Shown piece by piece: positions 37,514 to 45,407 of a stretch of 45,407 bases of DNA. Under the pieces are notes generated by a model. The model was not told the DNA's origin and did no database searches. It saw only the letters and a list, made by a program, of their open reading frames with translations. This DNA comes from Syntrophomonadaceae bacterium (GTDB taxonomy: Bacteria > Bacillota > Dethiobacteria > DTU022): positions 1 to 45,407 of the forward strand of contig SLPH01000058.1 in the NCBI GenBank assembly GCA_007132095.1, read 5' to 3'. Each line of letters opens with the position of its first letter. Positions within the stretch are counted from its first letter, which is position 1. The position numbers and the translations under genes were made by a program.

Positions 37514-38398
37514 ATGACAATCAAAAAAGGTTTTGTTCTCGGCGCTGGAATTATGGGGGCCGGAATTGCCCAGCTGATGGCTCAAAAAGGCATAGAAGCC
37601 ATCATGGTCGATGTTGACGAGGCGGTTGTTAAGCGCAGCCTGGCCGGAATCGAAAAGGGGCTGCAAAAAAGGGTTGATAAAGGCAAGATGACCGAAGATG
37701 AGGTTAAGGATATCCTGGGCAGGATTACCACCTCAACCAAGCTTGAAGATGCGAAGGATGCTGATTTTATCATCGAAGCGATCGTGGAAAATGTTGAGAT
37801 CAAGCAAAAAGTATTTGCCAAGCTTGAAGAAGTGGCAAAACCGGGCGTAGTGCTCGCTACCAATACTACGGCCTGCTCTATATCTGAAATCGCTTCGGCA
37901 ATCTCCGATCCAAGCAGGGTTGTGGGCATGCACTTCTTTAACCCCGCTGTTGTGATGAAGCTTGTAGAAATTATGCCTGGCGTTTCAACTGATCCTGCCA
38001 TAGTTGAGAAGACCCGTGCTTTAGCCGAGTTCCTCGGTAAAGAGCCTGTAGTTACAGCCAAGGAAGGCATCGCCGGTATTGCCAGCCGGGTTTTGGCCGC
38101 CCTGTTGAATGAAGCAGTATGGGTTTTAGATGAAGGAATCGGAACAGTTGAAGATATCGACAAGGCCATGAAAATGGGCGCTAACCAGCCCATGGGGCCG
38201 CTGGCTCTGATCGACCTGATCGGAATCGATACTCACCTGGCCAAGACCAGGACCCTATACGAAAAGTTTGGCGATCCCCGTTACCGTCCCTGCTACCTGC
38301 TGGAGAAAATGGTCCATGCTGGTTTACTGGGCCGCAAAGCCAAAAAAGGCTTCTATGATTACGAGCAGGATCCCCCTGCCCCAATGAAGTTAAATTAA
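37514..38398 (+). CDS. 3-hydroxyacyl(butyryl)-CoA dehydrogenase
   Basis: 294 aa; GAGIMGAGIAQLMAQKG, NTTACSISEIA, VGMHFFNPAVVMKLVEI, GRKAKKGFYDY. Confidence 0.95.
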   Translation: MTIKKGFVLGAGIMGAGIAQLMAQKGIEAIMVDVDEAVVKRSLAGIEKGLQKRVDKGKMTEDEVKDILGRITTSTKLEDAKDADFIIEAIVENVEIKQKVFAKLEEVAKPGVVLATNTTACSISEIASAISDPSRVVGMHFFNPAVVMKLVEIMPGVSTDPAIVEKTRALAEFLGKEPVVTAKEGIAGIASRVLAALLNEAVWVLDEGIGTVEDIDKAMKMGANQPMGPLALIDLIGIDTHLAKTRTLYEKFGDPRYRPCYLLEKMVHAGLLGRKAKKGFYDYEQDPPAPMKLN

Positions 38399-38440
38399 TG
38401 AACAGCGGCCTTAAGGCCAACAATTTAGGAGGTGTCGTTT

Positions 38441-39595
38441 TTGAATTTTGATTTAACGCCAGAACAAGAACAAGTCCAAAAGATGGTGCGCGACTTTGTC
38501 GCCAAGGAGATTACACCCAATGCCGGTCAGTGGGACAAGGAAGAAAAGTTCCCGACAGATGTTTGGAAAAAAATGGGTGATCTCGGCATAATCGGTACAT
38601 CAATCCCCGAGGAATACGACGGCAGCGGAATGGACTTCATCACCCACGCAATCGTTGCCGAGGAATTAGGGTATGGCTGCAGTTCGATGAGAGGTACATA
38701 CTCCGTTCAGATTTCGCTCTGCACTAAAACTATCCTTGCCTTTGGCACCGAAGAGCAAAAGCAAAAGTACGTCCCCAAAATGGCTATGGGTGAATTAATC
38801 GGCTGCTACGGCCTCACTGAGGCTGACTCGGGCAGCGATGCTGCAAGCATGAAATGCACTGCCGAGGACAAGGGTGATCATTATGTTTTAAATGGCGGCA
38901 AAATGTGGATCACCAACGGTGGTATTGCCGACGTAGCCCTCGTTTTTGCGAAAACCGACAAGGAAGCCGGCGCCAGGGGCATTACCGCCTTTTTGGTTGA
39001 CAAAGGCACCCCCGGTTATTCTACCTGCGACATTCATGATAAACTTGGCCTGAAAGCGTCTAACACTTCCGAGCTGATCCTTGACAACTGTGAAGTTCCC
39101 AAGGAAAATGTCCTTGGACCGGTTGGCAAAGGTTTTAAAGTAGCTCTCTCCGCGCTGGATAACGCCCGCTTTACCGTATCGGCAGGATGCGTGGGCTCAG
39201 CTCAGTCTGCCTGCGACACCGCAAAAGCTTATGCCAAGGAAAGAATCCAGTTTGGCAAGCCGATTGCCCAGCACCAGCTGGTTCAGCAGCTCATTTCTAA
39301 CATGGTGCTTGACATTGAATGCGGCCGGCTCCTGGTGTATCGCGCCGGGCATATGAAGAACAAAAAAGTGCCCAATACCCGCGAAACTTCGCTGGCAAAA
39401 TACTTCTGCACCGAAATGGTTAACCGGGTAGCTTACAACGCGATCCAGGTTCTTGGCGGATACGGGTTCTCCGGCGAGTATCCGCTGGAAAGGATCTACC
39501 GCGATGCCAGGGTCAACACTCTTTATGAAGGCACATCGCAGATCCAGCAGCTGATTTTAGGAAATATTGAACTCGGAATGCCGGCATTTACTTAA
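38441..39595 (+). CDS. Acyl-CoA dehydrogenase
   Basis: YGLTEADSGSDAASMKC, MWITNGG, QVLGGYGFSGEYPLERIYRDARVNTLYEGTSQIQ; TTG at 38441 after AGGAGGTG preferred to GTG 38432. Confidence 0.94.
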   Translation: MNFDLTPEQEQVQKMVRDFVAKEITPNAGQWDKEEKFPTDVWKKMGDLGIIGTSIPEEYDGSGMDFITHAIVAEELGYGCSSMRGTYSVQISLCTKTILAFGTEEQKQKYVPKMAMGELIGCYGLTEADSGSDAASMKCTAEDKGDHYVLNGGKMWITNGGIADVALVFAKTDKEAGARGITAFLVDKGTPGYSTCDIHDKLGLKASNTSELILDNCEVPKENVLGPVGKGFKVALSALDNARFTVSAGCVGSAQSACDTAKAYAKERIQFGKPIAQHQLVQQLISNMVLDIECGRLLVYRAGHMKNKKVPNTRETSLAKYFCTEMVNRVAYNAIQVLGGYGFSGEYPLERIYRDARVNTLYEGTSQIQQLILGNIELGMPAFT

Positions 39596-39620
39596 AAACG
39601 GATAACCGGTAACCGGAAAT

Positions 39621-39652
39621 AAAGGGAAAGAGGCCAGCGCCTTTTTCCCTTT
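39621..39652 (+). terminator. Intergenic hairpin between acyl-CoA dehydrogenase and enoyl-CoA hydratase genes
   Basis: AAAGGGAAAGAGGC-CAGC-GCCTTTTTCCCTTT. Confidence 0.5.
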
Positions 39653-39673
39653 AATAAAATTTAGGGAGAGGTA

Positions 39674-40456
39674 ATGATGTACGAACTTTTAAAGTATGAA
39701 AAAGAAGGGCCCCTTGCAACAATCACTATTGATCGCCCCAAGGTTATGAATGCGCTTTCCAACGCCCTGGTTGATGAGATGGCCCAGGCGTTTGCCGAAG
39801 TTGAAAAAGATAAGGAAATCAGGGCCTTGATTATTACCGGTGAAGGCGAAAAAGCTTTCATGGCCGGTGCTGATATTAAAGAGCTGCAGGAACGCGATTT
39901 TGTCCTGGGGCGTGAGCAGACCAGGCGCCGCCAGGAAGTATTCAACATGCTCATGGAAATGCCGATCCCTGTCATAGCGGCAATAAACGGATTTGCCCTG
40001 GGAGCGGGCCTTGAATTAGCGCTTGCCTGTACCCTTCGTGTTGCTGCCAAAACTGCCAAGATGGGATCTCCCGAGGTAAACCTCGGTATAATTCCCGGCG
40101 ATGGAGCCACCCAGCGCTTACCCCGCGTGGTCGGTTTTGGCAGGGCGATGGAGCTTGTGTTAACCGGCGGCATGATTGATGCAGAGGAAGCATACAGGAT
40201 CGGGCTGGTTAACAAGGTGGCTGAGCCTGAAGAACTGATGGAAACGGCGAAAAAGCTTGCTTCTATTATCGCTTCAAAAGCGCCGCTGGCGATCCAGTAT
40301 GGCAAGGAAGCCGTTAACCGTTCTTTAGAAGTTGGCCTTTATGAAGGCTTGGCTCATGAATCTTACCTGCATGCGCTCGCCTGCGCCAGTGAAGACAAAA
40401 AAGAAGGCGTAGCAGCATTTCTGGAAAAGAGAAAGCCTGAATACAAGCGTAAGTAA
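39674..40456 (+). CDS. Enoyl-CoA hydratase/isomerase (crotonase)
   Basis: 260 aa; [53 protein letters not shown]. Confidence 0.95.
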   Translation: MMYELLKYEKEGPLATITIDRPKVMNALSNALVDEMAQAFAEVEKDKEIRALIITGEGEKAFMAGADIKELQERDFVLGREQTRRRQEVFNMLMEMPIPVIAAINGFALGAGLELALACTLRVAAKTAKMGSPEVNLGIIPGDGATQRLPRVVGFGRAMELVLTGGMIDAEEAYRIGLVNKVAEPEELMETAKKLASIIASKAPLAIQYGKEAVNRSLEVGLYEGLAHESYLHALACASEDKKEGVAAFLEKRKPEYKRK

Positions 40457-40592
40457 GCGCGGTAATAAAAGATCGGTTTTAAAACCAGGATATACTCAGT
40501 TTTTGGCGCCGGGAGGTAAACCGGTTAATGAGACTCTTTAAGCGGCAGCTATCTCCGTCTTGCAAGGCGTTATCAGGTAAGGAGGTTCAAAT

Positions 40593-42101
40593 TTGATTAG
40601 CAATTACGAACTGCTTGCCGAAAGGGTACGCCATAACCGCCTGAAAGATAAAATCATGACCCCACAGGAAGCAGCATCGATGGTGAAAGATGGTTACACC
40701 CTGGGCGTGAGCGGTATGGCAAGAGCCGGGTATCCCAAAACGTTTCCGCTGGCTTTAGCTGAAAGAGGGCGCGGCGGTGAGAAGCTGAAAGTAAATATCT
40801 ATTCCGGTGCCTCAGTTGGTGAAGAGCTGGACGGTGAATTAAGCTCTCTGGGGATGATCAACCGGAGGCTCCCGTACCAGTCGGTAAAATCTATTCGCAA
40901 CCATATCAATAACAGGACCATTCGCTTCGTGGATCAGCACTTAAGCCAAACTGCCGAACAGGTTCGATATGGATACCTGGGAAAGGTCGATCTGGCCGTC
41001 ATCGAAGCGCTTGGGATTACGGAAGATGGCGGTATAATACCAACAACTTCCGTAACCAATTCGCCAACTTATGCCCGTGAGGCTGAAGCTGTCATAGTTG
41101 AGATTAATACTGTTCAGCCTGAAGAGCTCGAAGGAGTTCACGACGTCTACATTCCGGGCGATCCTCCTTTTCGCCGTGAAATTCCAATTTACAGGGCCCA
41201 GGATCGAGTCGGCCTTCCCTACATTGAGGTGCCGCCGGAAAAAATCAAAGGCATTATTGGATCGGATATCCCGGATAACCCTTACTCCATCGAAATCCCT
41301 GATCAGGTTTCGCTCGCCATTGCCGATCAGCTTTGCGCTTTCCTCAACCGGGAAGTAAATGCCGGCCGTTTACCGGCTACCCTGCTTCCGGTTCAGGGCG
41401 GGATAGGAACAATCGGTAATGCGATCCTCGAGGGACTTGCTGATTTTAAAGGAGTGGAAATCTACTCCGAAGTCCTCCAGGATAATGTATTTAAACTGAT
41501 GGAAGAGGGAATAATTGCGGCAGCCTCAGGTTGTGCGATTACCCTTTCTCCGGAGGGGCAGAAACGATACCTGCCCCGAATTGGACTGTTTAAGGACCGC
41601 CTGGTTCTCAGGCCGCAGGAAATCAGCAATCACCCCGAGATAATCAGACGGCTTGGAGTGATTGCCATTAATACCGCCGTAGAGCTTGATATTTACGGAC
41701 AGGTTAATTCCACCCACACGATGGGTTCAAAAATGTTAAACGGTATCGGCGGTTCGGGAGATTTTGCCCGCAACGGTTCACTTTCTATATTCGCAACACC
41801 TGCTACGATGAAGGGCGGCAATATTTCTTCTATCGTGCCCATGGTTACTCATGTAGATAATACCGAGCATGACGTTATGGTGATCGTGACCGAAGAAGGG
41901 ATAGCAGATTTACGCGGCCTATCTGGAGAAGAGAGGGCAGAGTCGATTATCGAAAACTGCGCTTCTCCACTTTACAGGCCCCTGTTGCTGGATTATCTCA
42001 GGGAGGCCGCCCGCATCAGCGGAGGTAACAGGCCTCACCTGCTCGATAAGGCCTACAGCTGGCATTTACGTTTACAGGATACCGGAACCATGCTGCCCTG
42101 A
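40593..42101 (+). CDS. Acetyl-CoA hydrolase/CoA-transferase family (Cat1/succinate-CoA transferase-like)
   Basis: 502 aa; SGMARAGYPKTFPLALAER, VQGGIGTIGNAILEGL, YSEVLQDNVFKLMEEG, GIGGSGDFARNG, VTEEGIADLRGLS. Confidence 0.93.
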   Translation: MISNYELLAERVRHNRLKDKIMTPQEAASMVKDGYTLGVSGMARAGYPKTFPLALAERGRGGEKLKVNIYSGASVGEELDGELSSLGMINRRLPYQSVKSIRNHINNRTIRFVDQHLSQTAEQVRYGYLGKVDLAVIEALGITEDGGIIPTTSVTNSPTYAREAEAVIVEINTVQPEELEGVHDVYIPGDPPFRREIPIYRAQDRVGLPYIEVPPEKIKGIIGSDIPDNPYSIEIPDQVSLAIADQLCAFLNREVNAGRLPATLLPVQGGIGTIGNAILEGLADFKGVEIYSEVLQDNVFKLMEEGIIAAASGCAITLSPEGQKRYLPRIGLFKDRLVLRPQEISNHPEIIRRLGVIAINTAVELDIYGQVNSTHTMGSKMLNGIGGSGDFARNGSLSIFATPATMKGGNISSIVPMVTHVDNTEHDVMVIVTEEGIADLRGLSGEERAESIIENCASPLYRPLLLDYLREAARISGGNRPHLLDKAYSWHLRLQDTGTMLP

Positions 42102-42123
42102 TTTACCTTGTTTTATGCATTGC

Positions 42124-42188
42124 AAACTGCGCCTCCAGGGGATAAGCCGGAAAAACAGATCCCTTTCGGAGGCGCAGTTTTTATTTTT
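42124..42188 (+). terminator. Rho-independent terminator
   Basis: AAACTGCGCCTCC ... GGAGGCGCAGTTT followed by TTATTTTTT. Confidence 0.85.
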
Positions 42189-42405
42189 TGATAAATTTTG
42201 GGTATCCGCTGTTAGTGCTCAAGAGCCCGGAGCGCCCCTTTCAGGTTCTATCGGTCTGCAGCGTTCCGGAATTGCCTTTTATCGGTATCATGCGCTGGTT
42301 GTCAAAACTTTTAATCTGAATTATAATTAATGCAGCAACACGCGAGAACTTTTTTAATGGAAGCACCCGGCACTTAAATCTGTAATAAATCAGAGGTCCT
42401 GACCG

Positions 42406-43140
42406 ATGAATGTTAATAACTATATCAAGCAAAAGTTGAACGACGGAGCAGTGCATGTGACTCTTATCGATCCGTCCCGGCAAGCGCCCGATGCTGCGGG
42501 GCGTTTGGCGGAGACTGCCCAGGAAGTTGGCAGTGATCTGATATTTGTTGGCGGTTCTTCAGGAGTAACCCAGCGCACCCTGGCTGAAACGGCAGAAGCG
42601 GTAAAGGAGAGGGCCTCGATACCGGTCTTGTATTTTCCAACCGGCTCAGAGTCTGTCAGTTTCAACCTTGATGCTTTCTTATTCCTCAGCCTTCTGAATT
42701 CCCGGAACTCGCAGTTTATCAGCGGCATTCAGTCTAAAATGGCTCTTGTTCTCAAGCGGCTTGAAATTGAAGTGCTTTCTGTTGGTTATATCATGGTTGA
42801 ACCGGGCATGAAGCTGGGCGAAATAGGTGAAGCAGAGCTGGTTGCGCGCGATAATTTCTGGCAGGCTATCGGTTATGCTTTGACCGCTCAATTTATGGGT
42901 ATGCCCTACGTATATCTCGAAGCCGGCAACGGGGCCGCTCAGCCTGTTCCGGCAGGTATGATCAGGGCTGTAAAGAGAGAAGTAGAGATCCCCCTGATTG
43001 TTGGAGGGGGGATCCGTACCGCTATTGATGCCCGCAGAGTTCGTCAGGCCGGGGCCGATATAGTTGTAACAGGGACAGTAATTGAAACAGCAGGCTACAG
43101 GGAAAGGCTGCGGTCCATCCTCAGTGCCTTAAAGGACTAA
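42406..43140 (+). CDS. Geranylgeranylglyceryl phosphate synthase family (PcrB/GGGPS, group II-like)
   Basis: 244 aa; HVTLIDPSRQ, LIFVGGSSGVT, VLYFPTGSESVS, VGYIMVEPGMKLGEIGEAELV, YVYLEAGNGAAQPVP, IVGGGIRTAIDARRVRQAGADIVVTGTVIE. Confidence 0.88.
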   Translation: MNVNNYIKQKLNDGAVHVTLIDPSRQAPDAAGRLAETAQEVGSDLIFVGGSSGVTQRTLAETAEAVKERASIPVLYFPTGSESVSFNLDAFLFLSLLNSRNSQFISGIQSKMALVLKRLEIEVLSVGYIMVEPGMKLGEIGEAELVARDNFWQAIGYALTAQFMGMPYVYLEAGNGAAQPVPAGMIRAVKREVEIPLIVGGGIRTAIDARRVRQAGADIVVTGTVIETAGYRERLRSILSALKD

Positions 43141-43305
43141 CCTGGCATTGAATTGGTGAAACCTGATTTAATCAAGAGACATCTCAATATAACTTCAGAA
43201 GTAAGCAATATGATGTTTGTTTTCAGGATGCTGCAAGTCAAGTTATTTAGAAATTACTTGTCAGTGTTGGTAATGAAACGATTGATTTTCAGCGATTAAA
43301 TAGCC

Positions 43306-43345
43306 AATGGCGTTTGGGTTTATCTTCAACTCAAGCGCCGTTTAT
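43306..43345. terminator. Weak hairpin in convergent gap
   Basis: ATGGCGTTTG ... CAAGCGCCGT (two G:U pairs) followed by TTATAATT. Confidence 0.4.
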
Positions 43346-43413
43346 AATTGCGATTTGACTTATATTTTACCTGTGCACTTTCGAAGACCGGTAAATGAAG
43401 CAGCGCTAATTGT

Positions 43414-44328
43414 TTAGCGGGCGCAGTCGCCGCTTTTTCCGGTAACTGTTTCTAAGGCATGTTCGAGCACGGGAAGAAGCACTTCCAGGCATTCTCCGAC
43501 TGCTTTAGGACTGCCAGGAAGATTCACAATCAGGGTAGTTCCCGTGATGCCTGCCACAGCTCTCGAGAGCATAGCCCTGGCGGTAACCGCAGCGGTTTCG
43601 CGACGCATCGCTTCAGGTATCCCGGGCACCTGACGTTCAATTACCGCTAAAGTTGCTTCGGGTGTAACATCTCTTGGTCCCATTCCGGTCCCCCCTGTTG
43701 TAAAGATGGCGTCCGGATCAGTTTTTAGCATGCTGCTGAGAGCTTCTTTCAGAGAATCAATGTCATCGGCAACAATAAGGGAGTCTGCCAGGTCGCCGTA
43801 GGGAGTGAGCATCTCTGAGATCAGCGGCCCGCTTGTATCTTCGCGTTCCCCCCGCGAGCCTTTGTCGCTGGCGGTAATAATGCCAAAACGGTAAGAAGGC
43901 ATAATTAAGATTGGATCGCCTGCTTCAACCTCTCCGTCAGTCAAAACTTCGGCAAAAACTCCTTCGCGCGGCATAACGCAATCGCCGGCCTGATAGTAAA
44001 TAGCGCAGCGGTCATGGCACTCCTTACCGATCTGGCTAATTTTTAAGATTACCTCTTTTCCAATCCTGAGCCGCGTTCCGACCGGCAGCCCGGGCAGATT
44101 AATGCCACGGGTGGTCAGGTTTTCGGCAAAATCTCCAGGCCCTACTTCTAATCCTTTTTCTATCATTTTGGCGATACTTTCTTCGGCAAGAAGGCTAACC
44201 TGGCGGTGGGCAAAACCGGCATGAGCATCATTTTCCAGGCCCCGGTTTTTAATAAGAAAACATTTTCCAATATTAGTTTTGCGCTGCCCCTTTTCCGGGC
44301 TTGTGCAGACTGCAGTTATGTTGGCCAT
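43414..44328 (-). CDS. MOSC domain fused to MogA/MoaB-type molybdopterin-binding domain
   Basis: 304 aa; N-terminal MOSC (HAGFAHRQVSLLAEESI, GPGDFAENLTTRGI), C-terminal FGIITASDKGSRGEREDTSGP, FTTGGTGMGPRDVTPEAT, NLPGSPKAV. Confidence 0.92.
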   Translation of the reverse strand: MANITAVCTSPEKGQRKTNIGKCFLIKNRGLENDAHAGFAHRQVSLLAEESIAKMIEKGLEVGPGDFAENLTTRGINLPGLPVGTRLRIGKEVILKISQIGKECHDRCAIYYQAGDCVMPREGVFAEVLTDGEVEAGDPILIMPSYRFGIITASDKGSRGEREDTSGPLISEMLTPYGDLADSLIVADDIDSLKEALSSMLKTDPDAIFTTGGTGMGPRDVTPEATLAVIERQVPGIPEAMRRETAAVTARAMLSRAVAGITGTTLIVNLPGSPKAVGECLEVLLPVLEHALETVTGKSGDCAR

Positions 44329-45368
44329 TACTGTTGCTCACGGCGATAATGACCGGAGCACCCCCCCTTCTTTTCTACGAGTCGAATGTTTTGAATTACC
44401 ATATCCTTATCAACAGCCTTGCACATATCATATACTGTAAGGGCTGCCACGCTGACTCCGGTTAAGGCTTCCATTTCTACCCCGGTCTGGCCCGATAGTT
44501 TTACCCTCACACCTATCTCAATCACAGCCGGAACGCCTGCCCGGTGTTCAAAGTCTACTTCTACTGCAGAAATTCCCAGCGGGTGGGCCATGGGGATCAG
44601 GCGTCCTGTTTCTTTAACCGCCATAACGGCCGCTACCTGGGCCACGGCCAGGACATCGCCTTTGGCCATTCTGCCACCTGTTACTTTTTCCAGCGTTTCC
44701 TGCTTCATCAGGATCTCTCCCCTGGCATAAGCTTCGCGCAGGGTCGCTTCTTTCGCCGATACATCAACCATTCTGGGACGTCCTTCAGGGTCAAAGTGGG
44801 TTAGCCCCGAAGGCGGGCTTTCTTTTTCAGCGTTCAGCGGGAAAAATGTGCGTTCGATAAAATCGGCCAGTTCACCTGGTTTTTCCAGGGGCAGGACCGG
44901 AACAGGCAGCATTAAATCGCTAAGATCTGATACCACGGCCACTGTGTTGGCTGGAAGCAGGGGAGATCTGTTAACGGCGCTGCGAAGGACCTCTATTTTA
45001 GGGTTTTCGCTATGCTTGTCGCCCTCGATCAGGATCAGATCGAAATCGCGCAGCAGCTCGATTGCAGCTTCAGTGCCGCTTTTATCAACGCTTTTACCGG
45101 TTAAAATAAAGCGATCTGATGCGGCCAGGCCGGCTATATCGGCCCCAGCCTCCCCTAAGCGGAAGCTGTCTTTTCCTTCAGGGTCTACACTGAATCGCTT
45201 AAGGTTGCCCTTGATGGCAGCAACCCTGTATCCGCGGCTTTTCAGCAGCGGTAAAATTCTTTCAATGAGCGTTGTTTTTCCGGTACTTGATTGAGCGGCA
45301 ACTATATTAATTATGACCGGAGCCAAAGTTCCACCTCCATTAAGTAAGAGCTTTTTATTACCAGGCAC
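44328..45368 (-). CDS. MobB-like (guanine dinucleotide) domain fused to MoaC (cyclic pyranopterin monophosphate synthase)
   Basis: 346 aa; N-terminal AAQSSTGKTTLIERILPLLKSRGYRVAAIK, LILIEGDKHSENPKIEV; C-terminal RMVDVSAKEATLREA, KGDVLAVAQVAAVMAVKETGRLIPMAHPL, GVEMEALTGVSVAALTVYDMCKAVDK. Confidence 0.93.
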   Translation of the reverse strand: MPGNKKLLLNGGGTLAPVIINIVAAQSSTGKTTLIERILPLLKSRGYRVAAIKGNLKRFSVDPEGKDSFRLGEAGADIAGLAASDRFILTGKSVDKSGTEAAIELLRDFDLILIEGDKHSENPKIEVLRSAVNRSPLLPANTVAVVSDLSDLMLPVPVLPLEKPGELADFIERTFFPLNAEKESPPSGLTHFDPEGRPRMVDVSAKEATLREAYARGEILMKQETLEKVTGGRMAKGDVLAVAQVAAVMAVKETGRLIPMAHPLGISAVEVDFEHRAGVPAVIEIGVRVKLSGQTGVEMEALTGVSVAALTVYDMCKAVDKDMVIQNIRLVEKKGGCSGHYRREQQ

Positions 45369-45407
45369 GGTTAGCCGCCGGTTTTAGACATCGCTCTCAT
45401 CGCTCCC

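Noticed and set aside
1-45407. CRISPR arrays, rRNA/tRNA genes, prophage or transposase genes
   Set aside because: None recognised by eye on either strand; a tRNAscan/Infernal run would be needed to exclude small RNAs formally.

Overview
The window is a chromosomal segment that looks like an anaerobic Bacillota; I see no phage, IS or CRISPR. The most unusual region is about 1-14.1 kb. It encodes a putrescine-aminotransferase (PatA/YgjG-like) domain fused in one ORF to a C-terminal polyferredoxin with four CxxCxxCxxxC motifs. The fusion's stop codon directly abuts the start codon of an aldehyde:ferredoxin oxidoreductase (AOR). A sigma-54 enhancer-binding protein is encoded divergently, and an SSS-family symporter lies just beyond it. 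I find near-perfect sigma-54 -24/-12 promoters in front of both the fusion gene and the symporter gene. Each is preceded by a pair of TTCTC-N6-GAGAA inverted repeats spaced exactly 30 bp apart, which suggests a small regulon. Nearby genes (N-carbamoylputrescine-amidase-like nitrilase, NhaC antiporter, D-aminoacylase-like amidohydrolase, second class-III aminotransferase, Asp/Glu racemase-like protein) fit amine or amino-acid catabolism. My hypothesis is ferredoxin-linked (tungsto-enzyme) oxidation of putrescine or a related amine. Other features: WrbA-like flavodoxin, dinB, carAB, UspA, a likely internally deleted HDOD gene, a T-box leader upstream of a VOR-type 2-oxoacid:ferredoxin oxidoreductase operon, homocysteine methyltransferase, cyclophilin, an SLC13 permease, a PrpR-type EBP divergent from a butanoate/beta-oxidation operon with its own sigma-54 promoter, an archaeal-type GGGP synthase homologue, and fused molybdopterin biosynthesis genes (MOSC-MogA and MobB-MoaC). 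All calls were made by eye; no database search or folding was run.
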